DNA of 64,000 nt from Mycolicibacterium austroafricanum (GTDB lineage Bacteria > Actinomycetota > Actinomycetes > Mycobacteriales > Mycobacteriaceae): NCBI RefSeq assembly GCF_000612725.1, contig NZ_HG964451.1:186001-250000 (forward strand). The letters are read 5' to 3'. Shown here piece after piece: positions 37,755 through 47,700 of this stretch. The notes under the pieces are model-generated. The model searched no databases. It was not told the origin of the DNA and was given only the letters and a program-made list of their open reading frames with translations. Within the stretch, counting starts at the first letter, position 1. Each line of letters opens with the position of its first letter. A program made the translations under genes and the position numbers.

Positions 37755-38563
37755 ATGGAACTTGCACGCAAGACAGCGATCGTCACCGGAGGCGCCTCGG
37801 GGATCGGCGCCGCGATAGCCACCGAACTCGCGTCGCACGGCGTCAGGGTGGTCGTCGGTGACCTCGACGAGTCCGGTGCGCACGCCACCGCCTCGGCGAT
37901 CCGGGACTCCGGTGGTGCGGCCGCGGCCCTGCGCGCCGACGCGTCCGACATTGCCGACATCGAGGGCCTGATCACGCTCGCCGCCCGCGAGTTCACCCCC
38001 GTCGACATCTACGTCGCCAATGCCGGAATCACCGGAAAGCCCGGCCTGGGAACCGAATCCGACTGGGACGTCATCCTCGACGTGAACCTGCGCGCACATA
38101 TCCGCGCGGCCCGGCTGGTGGTGCCGCACTGGCAGTCGCGCGGGTCGGGGCACTTCGTGTCGGTGGCCTCGGCCGCCGGATTGCTGACGCAGTTGGGTGC
38201 CGCCGGCTACGCGGTGACAAGCACGCCGCGGTGGGGTTCGCCGAGTGGCTGGCGATCACCTACGGCGACGACGGCATCGGTGTCAGCTGCGTGTGCCCAC
38301 TCGGCGTGGATACCCCTCTGCTGCAAGCGATTCGCAGCACCGACGACCCCGACTCGCGGCTCGGCGCGTCGTCGATCGAGCAGTCGGGGAGCGTCATCAG
38401 CGCGGCCGACGTCGCGGCCGTGACGGTCGAGGCCATCCGCACCGACCGGTTCCTGGTGTTGCCGCACCCCGAACTGCTCGAGATGTACCGGAACAAGGGC
38501 GGCGACTACGACCGCTGGATCAGCGGGATGCGCAGGTATCAGCGGACACTGCGCGCGCTCTGA
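37755..38563 (+). pseudogene. Short-chain dehydrogenase broken by a one-base deletion
   Basis: The first frame gives a normal SDR N-terminus (TAIVTGGASGIGAAIATELA with the Gly motif, VANAGITGKPG, SVASAAGLL). At about 38216-38222 the frame breaks inside the active-site motif: GYAVT is followed by STPRW instead of KHAAVGFAEW, and the second frame (AVGFAEWLAITYGDDGIGV to RRYQRTLRAL, stop 38563) continues the protein. One base inserted between GTGAC and AAGC would restore Tyr-x-x-x-Lys. As read, no active enzyme can be made. Sequencing error is an alternative. Confidence 0.82.
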
Positions 38564-38569
38564 CGGACC

Positions 38570-38932
38570 TCAGGTGGCCGCCGGCTTGCCGGCGAACTCG
38601 GTGAACGCGGAGAACGCCCGCGCGCCGTAGATCGTGGCCGGGCCGCCGTGCATCATGATGCTCACACCGATCGCCTCGGCCGCCTCTTCCAGGGTGGCCC
38701 CGGCGCGGGCAGCTCCCCTGGCGTGCGACGCGATGCAGCCGTCGCAGCCCTGGACGATGCCGATCGTCATCGCGATCAACTCCTTGACCTTTCGGCTCAG
38801 CGCGCCGTCGGCGAGCGAGGCCTCGCTGATCGCGTTGAAGCCCTGATAGACCCCAGGAATCATCTGGCGCAGGGCGCGATGCTCTGGCCTCAGCTCGGCG
38901 AGTACGTCGTGGTAATGCTGTTCACCATCCAT
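38570..38932 (-). CDS. Carboxymuconolactone decarboxylase / AhpD-like protein
   Basis: 120 residues, all-helical. Contains the AhpD core KVKELIAMTIGIVQGCDGCIASHARGAARAGATLEEAAEAIG: Cys-x-x-Cys followed by the His three residues on, the redox site of peroxiredoxin-recycling AhpD proteins. Related CMD proteins lacking known substrates are common. It is convergent with the broken SDR gene (6 bp apart) and divergent from the TetR gene at 39122, which may regulate it. Confidence 0.87.
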   Translation of the reverse strand: MDGEQHYHDVLAELRPEHRALRQMIPGVYQGFNAISEASLADGALSRKVKELIAMTIGIVQGCDGCIASHARGAARAGATLEEAAEAIGVSIMMHGGPATIYGARAFSAFTEFAGKPAAT

Positions 38933-39109
38933 GACCTCAGTGTGTCCGCCGGTGACCGGTGCGGAAAGAGTCCAAAGTAATCAGGGCGGCGTGTGCGGAG
39001 GCGGGCATGGAAACGCTTCTACTGCAGGCGATTCGCAGCACCTGATAGGTGGATTCCGCGAAAAGCGACTCGCCCGCGATGCCGACGCAGCTGTTGTACA
39101 TGTGCCAAG

Positions 39110-39115
39110 TAGTAT
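39110..39115 (+). promoter_or_regulatory. -10 element of a leaderless TetR-gene transcript
   Basis: TAGTAT ends six bases before the ATG at 39122. TGTACATGT just upstream is partly palindromic and could be the regulator's own site. Confidence 0.5.
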
Positions 39116-39121
39116 CGGTCC

Positions 39122-39772
39122 ATGGCTGGACCACGGCGCAGACTGTCCCCCGACGAGCGCCGTACCGAACTGCTGACCCTCGGCGCCGAGGTGTTCGGCC
39201 AGCGGCCGTATGACGAGGTGCGCATCGACGAGATCGCCGAGCGCGCCGGCGTGTCGCGCGCGTTGATGTACCACTACTTTCCTGACAAGCGGACGTTTTT
39301 CGCCGCGGTCGTGCGCGCCGAGACCGAGCGGCTGTTCCTTGCGACGAACACCCCTCCGCAGCCCGGGCAGACGCTGTTCGCACAGCTTCGCGCCGGTGTG
39401 CTGGCCTATCTGCAGTACGACGAGCATCATCCGCACGAGGCCTGGGCGGCCTACCTCGGGATGGGGCGGTCAGATCCGCTTCTGCGCGGCATCGAGGACA
39501 TCGACAACGACCGTCAGGCCAACCGGATCATCGACCGCATCACCACCGCTGTCGGGGGCGGCATCGACTCCAAGCTGGAACGCGACCTGCGCGCAACCGT
39601 CTACGGCTGGCTGGCGTTCACATTCGAGATGTGCCGGCAGCGACTGATGGACGCGTCGCTGGACGCCGACGTCATCGCCGACCTGTGTGCGCACGGCCTG
39701 ATGGACGCCGTGGGACGGGTGCCGGGGATCCCCGCCGCGCTGGCCGAGGCCGTCTCCCCCGAACGGCGTTGA
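39122..39772 (+). CDS. TetR-family regulator (Rv3295-like)
   Basis: 216 residues. N-terminal HTH: RRTELLTLGAEVFGQRPYDEVRIDEIAERAGVSRALMYHYFPDKRTFFAAV. The ligand-binding part is helical (LRAGVLAYLQYDEHHPHEAWAAYL). The ATG is placed by the leaderless -10 at 39110. It shares position and strand with remembered Rv3295 between the lysine genes and lhr. It is divergent from the AhpD-like gene. Effector unknown. Confidence 0.88.
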   Translation: MAGPRRRLSPDERRTELLTLGAEVFGQRPYDEVRIDEIAERAGVSRALMYHYFPDKRTFFAAVVRAETERLFLATNTPPQPGQTLFAQLRAGVLAYLQYDEHHPHEAWAAYLGMGRSDPLLRGIEDIDNDRQANRIIDRITTAVGGGIDSKLERDLRATVYGWLAFTFEMCRQRLMDASLDADVIADLCAHGLMDAVGRVPGIPAALAEAVSPERR

Positions 39773-39798
39773 GCTCAGGCCGTCGAACGGCGTTGAGG

Positions 39799-40128
39799 TC
39801 AGGCGGGATTGCAGCGGTTACGGAAATCCACAAGAGGTTGCCGGATGCCGCGCATCTCTGCGGCCACCTGCGGGTTGGCGTCGGCGAACGCGACCACCGC
39901 GGCCTTCCTCTGCTCCGGCGCCATGTCCTTGATCGACGTGTAGAACTCGTTGACCGGAGGATGGGTGAACAGGTACGCCGAGGTGGCCGCACTGACGCCG
40001 GTCATAATGCCGGCGAGGTCGGCCGCCGTGCAGTTCGGCGGCTGGGCGTGGGCGGGGACGACGGCTGAGAGGACGCCGGCAGCACCGACGGCCGCGGCGA
40101 CCATCCGCCGCGCGATGTGGGAAGTCAC
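39799..40128 (-). CDS. Hemophore-like secreted protein, copy 1
   Basis: 109 residues with a signal peptide ending near PAHAQ. The mature part holds the mycobacterial hemophore signature: NCTAADLAGIMTGVSAATSAYLFTHPPVNEF, then ANPQVAAEMRGIRQPLVDFRNRC, with two Cys positioned for a disulfide and a conserved HPPVN stretch. Rv0203-type proteins bind haem outside the cell. A second copy lies 18 bp upstream at 40147, and both appear to be in one operon with the 40491 gene. Haem binding is inferred from the family. Confidence 0.85.
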   Translation of the reverse strand: MTSHIARRMVAAAVGAAGVLSAVVPAHAQPPNCTAADLAGIMTGVSAATSAYLFTHPPVNEFYTSIKDMAPEQRKAAVVAFADANPQVAAEMRGIRQPLVDFRNRCNPA

Positions 40129-40146
40129 ACAGGGATCGTAGGCCCG

Positions 40147-40473
40147 TCAACCGCCGCAGCGGTTGCGGAAATCCACCATCGGTTGACGAATGCCCCGAAG
40201 CTCGGCCTGCACCTGCGGGTTGGCGTTCATGAACGTCTCCAGCGCCGCCCGGCGTTCGTCCGGCGGGCGACCCTTGAGGCCGGTGAAGAAGTCGTTGACC
40301 GGCGGGTGGGTGAACAGGTACGCCGACGTCGCCGCCATCACCCCGGTCATCACCCCGGTCAGATCGGCCGAGGAGCAGTTCGGCGGTGGCGGCTGGGCCG
40401 CGGCCGGCGCCGCGCACAGCACCGCCGCGCACGCCAGCGCAGCGGTCAGCGGGCCGAGGGGATGGAGCGACAT
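40147..40473 (-). CDS. Hemophore-like secreted protein, copy 2
   Basis: 108 residues from the ATG at 40473 with GAGGAG seven bases upstream. Signal peptide ends near APAAAQ. NCSSADLTGVMTGVMAATSAYLFTHPPVNDFF and ANPQVQAELRGIRQPMVDFRNRC parallel copy 1, with the same two Cys. Longer in-frame extension into the Gly/Pro-rich upstream gene is an artefact of repetitive DNA. Likely a recent tandem duplicate of copy 1. Confidence 0.86.
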   Translation of the reverse strand: MSLHPLGPLTAALACAAVLCAAPAAAQPPPPNCSSADLTGVMTGVMAATSAYLFTHPPVNDFFTGLKGRPPDERRAALETFMNANPQVQAELRGIRQPMVDFRNRCGG

Positions 40474-40490
40474 GTGCTTCTCCTCTGTAG

Positions 40491-40841
40491 TCATCGTCCG
40501 CGGCCTCCGCCGATGCCTCCGCCGCCGCCGGGACGACCGCCGCCTGGGCGGCCCGGCCCGCCGATATCGGGACGACCGGGGCCTCCGATGCCGGGCGGAC
40601 CAGGATCGACGTCGACGTCGAAGTCGACGTTCCACCACTCGTCGCAGTCGTACCAGTCGAGGTCGCACGGGTACGGGACGTAGGGCCCCGACGGCCCGCC
40701 CCCTCCGGTTGCCCCGCGCACCTCACCTTGGGAACAGATGGTCGTGCCGCCGGCGCTGGTGCAGTCCGCCACGGCAGGCGGAGCGAGCGCGATCCCGGTG
40801 GACACCACCACCGGCACCACGCACAGGTAAACCAAGCGCAT
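40491..40841 (-). CDS. Secreted Gly/Pro-rich protein
   Basis: 116 residues. Signal peptide (residues 1-25, ending near PAVA), then CTSAGGTTICSQGEVRG, an acidic Trp/Asp-rich middle (CDLDWYDCDEWWNVDFDVDVD) and a C-terminal Gly/Pro/Arg tail of GGPGRP and GGGG units. Four Cys. It lies 17 bp upstream of the hemophore-like genes on the same strand, probably one operon. No known enzymatic family; similar small secreted mycobacterial proteins are unassigned. Confidence 0.7.
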   Translation of the reverse strand: MRLVYLCVVPVVVSTGIALAPPAVADCTSAGGTTICSQGEVRGATGGGGPSGPYVPYPCDLDWYDCDEWWNVDFDVDVDPGPPGIGGPGRPDIGGPGRPGGGRPGGGGGIGGGRGR

Positions 40842-41139
40842 CGCTCACTCCTACTGCGTTGGTTCGTGCACAGCCACATGGATTCACGGCCGGCTGCGGT
40901 GAGCGTAGGCAGCGGCGCCAGGTCGGGACATCCCCCACAACGGGTGAAAACGACTGCAACCGCTGGACTATCGCCGCGCCGCGCGTAGTGTCCGATACGC
41001 CTGGGGTCACGCCACCCGGCTGTCCCTAGCAGCCACGCCGCCCGGCATGACCCCAGGCCTCCAGGTTCCCCCAGATAGGGGGACGACAGGTCCGCTGGGT
41101 CGCTTTACGTTCCGATCGACAGCGATCGGGAGGCCGGCC

Positions 41140-41428
41140 ATGGCGGTACACGAGGATGATTGGTCGAGGCCCGCGGCGGTGGCGATTCCCCCCGAGGGCT
41201 ACTTCGAGTTGGAGCGCGGCCGCTACGGACCGACCTATCCCCGCACCCCCGCCTGTCACGGCTTCTCGATCATCGCCAAGGTGAAAGAGGGTCCCGAAGC
41301 GGCCGATCCGCAGGGTTCACAAGGGAATTCCGGCCTTCACCACCCTTCGCGGGGGCCCCTACTTCTTCCTGCCGAGGCTCACCGCGCTGCGCTATCTGAC
41401 CACTCTCGACGATGAGGACCGTCGATGA
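41140..41428 (+). pseudogene. Deletion remnant of a gene upstream of 41425
   Basis: ATG 41140, with GGAGG upstream, starts MAVHEDDWSRPAAVAIPPEG and reads about 50 residues of normal-looking protein (YGPTYPRTPACHGFSIIAKV). Near 41300-41320 that frame loses coding character, while another frame gives IPAFTTLRGGPYFFLPRLTALRYL and stops at 41426-41428, overlapping the next ATG by four bases. The two pieces look like the N- and C-termini of one gene joined after an internal, out-of-frame deletion. The C-terminal piece resembles the end of Dyp-peroxidase-like proteins, weakly. Confidence 0.6.
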
Positions 41429-42441
41429 CCGTTCGACCCGCCCGGACCTACAACCAGAACCACATCCCCCGTCCGCACGACGGCCGGCGCCGCATCAGCA
41501 TCTACTGGACGTGGAGTTATCCCTGGGAGGCGCAACGTGATCCCGCGGCGATGAGCAACCGGTTCTCGACCCTGACCGAGGTCCGTAACGTCGTGTATCC
41601 CGCCTACGAGACACCGGAGTTCGAGGCGGCGAACTTCCTCCAGGGCATCGCCGGAACCCTGGAACTGTTCCACCGCTCCACCGTGACATTCCAGAACCTG
41701 GCCGGCGAGGTGACCGGGCACCCGGTCGCGGTATACCAGCGGGTCGACCAGGCCGGCTATCCGCAACTCATCGACGAGCGGATCCTGGCCGACACCGACA
41801 CCCTGATGGTGTTCGGTCTCGACCACCTCGACTCCGAGCTCGAACCTGCTCGGGAAGAAGTGGAAGCGATCCGCCAATGGCTGCGCCGAGAGGGCACCTG
41901 CCTGCTGCTCGCACCCCACCACGACGTCGGATTCACCGACGATCTCGCCCAGCGGCAGGTCGAATACGAACACCACGGTGACCGGCTGGTACCGCGCCAG
42001 CAACGATTCACCCGCTACACCCGCGCCCTGATGCGTGCCCTCGGCGTTCCGGTGCACAACATCTGGGGCCTGCGACCCGCCGTGCCGCCCGGAACACGGG
42101 AACCGGTTGCGTTGACCACATTTCAGGAGTTCGACGAGCTAGGCCTGCTGGCCGACGTGCCGACGTTGAGTTTCCACCAGCACCTGCCCCACTACGAACT
42201 GACGGCGCCGGAAGGCGCGAGCCTGCGTGTGCTGGCGCGCCAGCCGATCGACATGAACCGACCTCATCCGTTCACCGACGCCGGGAATACCGCGTTCAAC
42301 GCGGTGATCTGGATGCCGCCCGACGGTGACAGGGCCGGTGACATCGTGCTGATCGACTCCACCCATTTCACAACGCTGTTCGGCGGCACCGACAGCCTGC
42401 GCAACCTGTGGCGCAATCTCGCGACGATGACTCGCGGCTGA
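41425..42441 (+). CDS. Conserved protein of unknown function, amidotransferase-like fold possible
   Basis: 338 residues, no signal peptide or membrane helix. Segments such as YWTWSYPWEAQRDPAAM, LADTDTLMVFGLDHLDSE, VEAIRQWLRREGTCLLLAPHHDVG and AVIWMPPDGDRAGDIVLIDSTHF suggest an alpha/beta protein in which a strand-turn (LLLAPHHD) takes the place of a nucleophile elbow, as in class-I amidotransferase-like folds without the Cys. The start overlaps the decayed gene at 41140, so the two once formed an operon. Not recognised. Confidence 0.7.
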   Translation: MTVRPARTYNQNHIPRPHDGRRRISIYWTWSYPWEAQRDPAAMSNRFSTLTEVRNVVYPAYETPEFEAANFLQGIAGTLELFHRSTVTFQNLAGEVTGHPVAVYQRVDQAGYPQLIDERILADTDTLMVFGLDHLDSELEPAREEVEAIRQWLRREGTCLLLAPHHDVGFTDDLAQRQVEYEHHGDRLVPRQQRFTRYTRALMRALGVPVHNIWGLRPAVPPGTREPVALTTFQEFDELGLLADVPTLSFHQHLPHYELTAPEGASLRVLARQPIDMNRPHPFTDAGNTAFNAVIWMPPDGDRAGDIVLIDSTHFTTLFGGTDSLRNLWRNLATMTRG

Positions 42442-42444
42442 ACC

Positions 42445-44664
42445 TCAATCAGAAATCAGGCCAACCCTTTTCGCCTCGGCGACGGCCTCGCTGCGTGAGG
42501 ACACCCCGAGCTTGCGGTAGATCGACGTCGCCTGACTCTTGACGGTCTCGCGGCCGATCACCAATTCCTCGGCGATCCGTTGCAGCGACAGGTGCCCGGC
42601 CAGATGCGGCAGCAGGCGCAGTTCGGCAGCGGTCAGCGGGCGGGTACCGCCCGCCGCCATGGCCTTGACACGATCGACCCGCTGCACCAACGCCACGGCG
42701 TCGGGCTCGCGGTGGCAGGTGCGTTCCGCCGCGCCCAGATGCCTGCCGAGCAGTTCCGAATCCTGGATCACCGCGGCCGTCCACGCAAGCAGCCCGTGAC
42801 CCAGAAGCGCTGTACGCGCGGACAGATGACCCAACCGGCCCAACAGCGTCTCCGACACCGCCACCGCGCGCCGGGCGCCCGCCTCGTCGCCGACACGTGC
42901 CGCCATCACCGCGCTCGTCGCGTACACCACGATCATCGGGACCACGTCGCACAGATCGTATTTGTCCACCAGCATCCTGGCGGCCTCACTGCGCGCCACC
43001 GCGCCGTCGTCGTCGCCGGCGCCCAGATCGAGCAACGCCAGATGTGCCAGTGCCGCCGCCTGAAAACCCGGCAGGTCACCGGTGACCGGAAGCGCCGACT
43101 CCAGCAGCACGCGGGCCCGCGCCACCTGCCCGCGCATGGCTTCGGCGGCACCCTTCATCACGGTGGCCGCTCCCCACCACGGGTTCACCAGTCTGTCCCC
43201 GGCCACGCGGACCACGTCCGCCTGCCGGATGACGTCGTTGACCCCGCCCGCGCCAACGAGCGAACTAATGAGTGCCACAGCCACTTTGACCGACGGCGTG
43301 CCATCCGACAGCGGCTGCCCGTGATCGCTGCGGGTGGCGAGCATCAGCGAGCGGTGGATCAGCTCGGCGTCGGCCGTGGTGACACCGAGCCAGGCGCGCG
43401 CCACCGCCGCGTCGGGGTGCTCGGCGAACGTGCGCGCGTCGAGCAGGGCGAGCCGGCGGGCCAGCACACCGGCGCGGCCGTCGAAGCCCAGCCGGACCGC
43501 CTCACGGCCCACCAGGGCAGCCGCGCGGGCCCGGTGCCCGGCGGCCAGCGCCTGCAGCAGGGCACCGTCGATGTCACCGTCGCGTTCAAGCAGATCCGCT
43601 GCACGCGTGGCCAACTCACGGAATCGCGCCGGCGCGAAGTCGCGCAGCCTGCCGCGGAGCACGTCCCCGAACAGATGGTGATAGCGGTACCACACCCGTT
43701 GGTGATCGAGCGCGATAAGGAACGGATTACCGGAGCCGGACAGCGATTCGAGCATGTGCGCGGAGTCGCTGCGGCCCAGCACCGTGTCGAGCTGCTCGGC
43801 GGTGAAGCGGTCGAGCACCGACGATTCGACCAGGAAGGTGGCGGTGTCGTCGTCGAGCCGGTCGATGACCTCCTCGACCACGTAGTCGACCACCAGGTTG
43901 TTGCGTCCGGCGAGGGCTTCGAGCGCGGTGCCGTCCCGTAGCGCCATCGCGGTCAGGATCACCCCGGCGGCCCAGCCCTCACACAGGTCGACGACGGCCG
44001 CGACCGTCGCGTCGCTGTGCGGGCCGCTGACCGAGCCGAGGGCCTCGGCGGCCTCCCCGGCGGAGAGCCGCAGCACCTCCTGGTCGATCTCGACGACGGT
44101 GCGCTGCAGCCGACGTCTTGCCAGCCCCACCGGCAGCATGTGCCGACCCAGCAGCGCCGACGTTGTCGTGGCCGGGGCCTCGTCGAGCAACATCTGCAGC
44201 GCGGCCACCGCGTCGGGAGCCGACAGCTTGTGCACGTCGTCGAGCACGAGTACCAGCGGTCCGCAGTCCTCAAGGACCTGCACCACGGCGGGGACCAGGT
44301 GGGTGAGCGGGGGTCGTCCCGGTCCGCGCAGATAGCGCAGCAGATCGCTGTCGGTCTCCGTGAGCCGGACGACGGCCGTCGCCACGTGCAGCAACAGGTG
44401 GGCGGGGTCGTTGTCGAGATGGTCGATCCGCACCCAGGCGAACGGGCGGTCGTCCTCGAAATCCCACAGCGCCGCCGCCGTCGTCTTGCCGTATCCGGCG
44501 GGCGCGGAAATCACCACCAGATCGCCATGACCTGCTGCCTTCAGCCGCCGCAGCACCCCCGGCCGTTGCACGACGCGGTCGGCGATCCTGGGCCGACCGA
44601 TCGTCGCGGCAGGAACCTGCGGCAGCCAGTCCCCCGCCACCACATCAAGATCGTAGGCCAGCAT
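42445..44664 (-). CDS. LuxR-family (MalT/LAL-type) transcriptional regulator with ATPase domain
   Basis: 739 residues from the ATG at 44664; a longer frame antisense to lhr is rejected. N-terminal STAND ATPase: VISAPAGYGKTTAAALW (Walker A) and LVLVLDDVHKLS (Walker B). The middle is TPR-like helical (AAALVGREAVRLG...ALLDARTFAEHP). The C-terminal LuxR HTH is LTAAELRLLPHLAGHLSLQRIAEELVIGRETVKSQATSIYRKLGVSSR. Such proteins activate target genes on binding a small ligand. It is convergent with the 41425 gene (3 bp apart) and divergent from lhr. Target unknown. Confidence 0.9.
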   Translation of the reverse strand: MLAYDLDVVAGDWLPQVPAATIGRPRIADRVVQRPGVLRRLKAAGHGDLVVISAPAGYGKTTAAALWDFEDDRPFAWVRIDHLDNDPAHLLLHVATAVVRLTETDSDLLRYLRGPGRPPLTHLVPAVVQVLEDCGPLVLVLDDVHKLSAPDAVAALQMLLDEAPATTTSALLGRHMLPVGLARRRLQRTVVEIDQEVLRLSAGEAAEALGSVSGPHSDATVAAVVDLCEGWAAGVILTAMALRDGTALEALAGRNNLVVDYVVEEVIDRLDDDTATFLVESSVLDRFTAEQLDTVLGRSDSAHMLESLSGSGNPFLIALDHQRVWYRYHHLFGDVLRGRLRDFAPARFRELATRAADLLERDGDIDGALLQALAAGHRARAAALVGREAVRLGFDGRAGVLARRLALLDARTFAEHPDAAVARAWLGVTTADAELIHRSLMLATRSDHGQPLSDGTPSVKVAVALISSLVGAGGVNDVIRQADVVRVAGDRLVNPWWGAATVMKGAAEAMRGQVARARVLLESALPVTGDLPGFQAAALAHLALLDLGAGDDDGAVARSEAARMLVDKYDLCDVVPMIVVYATSAVMAARVGDEAGARRAVAVSETLLGRLGHLSARTALLGHGLLAWTAAVIQDSELLGRHLGAAERTCHREPDAVALVQRVDRVKAMAAGGTRPLTAAELRLLPHLAGHLSLQRIAEELVIGRETVKSQATSIYRKLGVSSRSEAVAEAKRVGLISD

Positions 44665-44733
44665 GCGGTGTGACGTGCCCTTTTCGGCATACGGGCGCTG
44701 GGGCGCGGCCCCTTGTCGGTGCGTAGGGGCACG

Positions 44734-47700
44734 ATGGAGCGCATGCCCGCCACGACCGACCCGCTGTCGCGCTTCTCCGCGTTGACGCGCGAGTGGTTCA
44801 CGGGCACATTCGTGAAGCCGACCCCCGCCCAGGCGCAGGCCTGGAGCACCATCGCCGACGGGGACAACACCCTGGTCATCGCGCCGACGGGGTCCGGTAA
44901 GACGCTGGCGGCGTTCCTGTGGGCGATCGACGGCCTGGCCCGGGAGCCGGCGGCCAAGCGGGGCACCCGGGTGCTCTACGTCTCGCCGCTGAAAGCCCTG
45001 GCCGTCGACGTCGAACGCAACCTGCGCACCCCGCTGACCGGCATCTCCCGCATCGCCGAACGCACCGGGCAGCAGCCGCCGGCCATCAGCGTCGGCGTGC
45101 GGTCCGGCGACACCACGCCCAGCAAGCGCCGGGAGCTGATCACCAAGCCGCCCGACATCCTGATCACCACCCCCGAGTCCCTGTTCCTGATGCTGACCTC
45201 GGCCGCGCGGGAAACGTTGAGCCAGGTCCAGACGGTGATCGTCGACGAGGTGCACGCCGTCGCCGGCACCAAGCGCGGCGCACACCTGGCGGTGTCGCTG
45301 GAGCGTCTCGACGCGATGCTGCCGAAACGGGCCCAGCGGATCGGGCTGTCGGCGACCGTGCGCCCGCCCGAGGAGGTGGCGCGGTTCCTGTCCGGCGCCG
45401 CTCCGACGACGATCGTGGCGCCGCCCGCGGCCAAGACGTTCGACCTGACCGTGCAGGTGCCGGTGCCCGACATGGCGAACCTGGAAAACAACTCGATCTG
45501 GCCGGAGGTCGAGCAGCGCATCGTCGACCTGGTCGAGGCACACAACTCGTCGATCGTGTTCGCCAACTCGCGTCGCCTCGCCGAACGGTTGACCGCACGG
45601 CTCAACGAGATTCACGCCGAACGCCTGGGCGTCGAGCTGGGCGGGGCCAACCCGGGAGTGGCCGGCGGCGCTCCCGCGCACCTGATGGGCAGCGGGCAGA
45701 CCTACGGCGCCGAGCCGCTGCTGGCCCGCGCCCATCACGGCTCGGTCAGCAAGGAAGCCCGCGCCGACGTCGAGGAGGCTTTGAAAAGCGGACGACTCAA
45801 AGCTGTGGTGGCGACCTCCAGCCTGGAGCTCGGCATCGACATGGGTGCCGTCGACCTGGTCATCCAGGTGGAGACCCCGCCGTCGGTGGCCAGTGGGCTG
45901 CAGCGGATCGGGCGCGCCGGCCACCAGGTCGGCGAGATCAGTCAGGGCGTGCTGTTCCCGAAGCACCGCACCGACCTGATCGGGTGCGCGGTCAGCGTGC
46001 AGCGGATGCTGGCCGGCCAGATCGAGACCATGCGGGTGCCGGCCAATCCACTGGATGTGTTGGCGCAGCACACCGTGGCGGCCTGCGCCCTGGAGCCCAT
46101 CAATGCCGACGCGTGGTTCGACACGGTGCGGCGCAGCGCCCCGTTCGCCACGCTGCCGCGCAGCGCGTTCGAGGCGACGTTGGATCTGCTGTCGGGAAAG
46201 TACCCGTCGACGGAGTTCGCGGAGCTGCGGCCACGCATCGTCTACGACCGTGACACCGGCACCCTGACGTCACGGCCCGGCGCGCAGCGGTTGGCCGTCA
46301 CCTCCGGCGGCGCGATCCCCGACCGCGGCCTGTTCACGGTGTTCCTGGCGTCCAGCGCGGATTCCGAGAAGCCTTCGCGGGTGGGGGAACTCGACGAGGA
46401 GATGGTCTACGAGTCCCGACCCGGCGACGTGATCTCGCTCGGCGCGACGAGCTGGCGGATCACCGAGATCACCCACGACCGGGTGCTGGTGATCCCGGCG
46501 CCGGGTGAGCCGGCGCGGCTGCCGTTCTGGCGCGGCGACGGGGTCGGGCGGCCCGCGGAACTCGGCGCGGCGATCGGCGCGTTCACCGGCGAGCTGGCCC
46601 GGATGGACCGCCCCGCCTTCGAATCACGTTGCCAACAAGTCGGTTTCGACGTGTTCGCCACGGACAACCTGTGGAAGCTGATCTCCGAGCAGCGGGAGGC
46701 GACCTCGGCGGTGCCGTCGGACACCACGCTGGTGGTGGAACGGTTCCGTGACGAGCTCGGTGACTGGCGGGTCATCCTGCATTCGCCCTACGGGCTGCGG
46801 GTGCACGGCCCGTTGGCGCTGGCGGTGGGCAAGCGGCTCTACGAGCGCTACGGCATCGACGAGAAGCCGACGGCCTCCGACGACGGCATCATCGTGCGAC
46901 TGCCCGACACCGACGACACCGCCCCGGGCGCCGACATCTTCGTGTTCGACGCCGACGAGATCGAGCCGCTGGTGACCGCCGAGGTCAGCTCGTCGGCGCT
47001 GTTCGCGTCCCGGTTCCGGGAGTGCGCGGCCCGCGCGCTGCTACTGCCACGCCGACACCCCGGCAAGCGGTCCCCGCTGTGGCATCAACGTCAGCGCGCC
47101 GCCCAACTGCTCGACGTCGCAAAGGGTTATCCGGACTTCCCCATCGTGCTGGAGGCGGTCCGCGAATGCCTGCAGGACGTCTACGACGTGCCGACGCTGA
47201 CGGCGCTGATGGGCCGCATCGCGCAGCGCCGGGTGCGGCTGCTGGAGGTCGAGACCCCGACTCCGTCGCCGTTCGCGGCCTCGCTGCTGTTCGGCTACGT
47301 CGGCGCGTTCATGTACGAGGGCGACAGCCCGCTGGCCGAACGCCGCGCCGCCGCACTGTCCTTGGATCCGACGCTGCTCGCCGAGCTGCTCGGCCGGGTG
47401 GAACTGCGCGAGCTGCTCGACGCCGACGTGGTCGCCACCACCGCGCGGCAGCTGCAGCACCTGACACCTGAGCGGCTGGCCCGCGACGCCGAAGGGGTGG
47501 CCGATCTGCTGCGGCTGCTCGGCCCGCTGACCACCGAGGAGATCGCCGCGCGGTGTGTGGTTTCGGAGGTTGGCGGCTGGCTCGAAGGGCTGCTGGGCGC
47601 CAAACGCGCGGTGCAGGTGTCGTTCGCCGGGCAGTCGTGGTGGGCCGCAGTGGAGGACATCGGCCGGCTGCGCGACGGGGTCGGCGTGGCGGTGCCCGTC

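Noticed and set aside
42445..46071. A 1,208-codon frame extending the LuxR regulator upstream across lhr
   Set aside because: The upstream third is antisense to lhr, has shadow-type composition (His/Gly/Arg/Asp-rich) and the recognisable ATPase domain starts near 44664.
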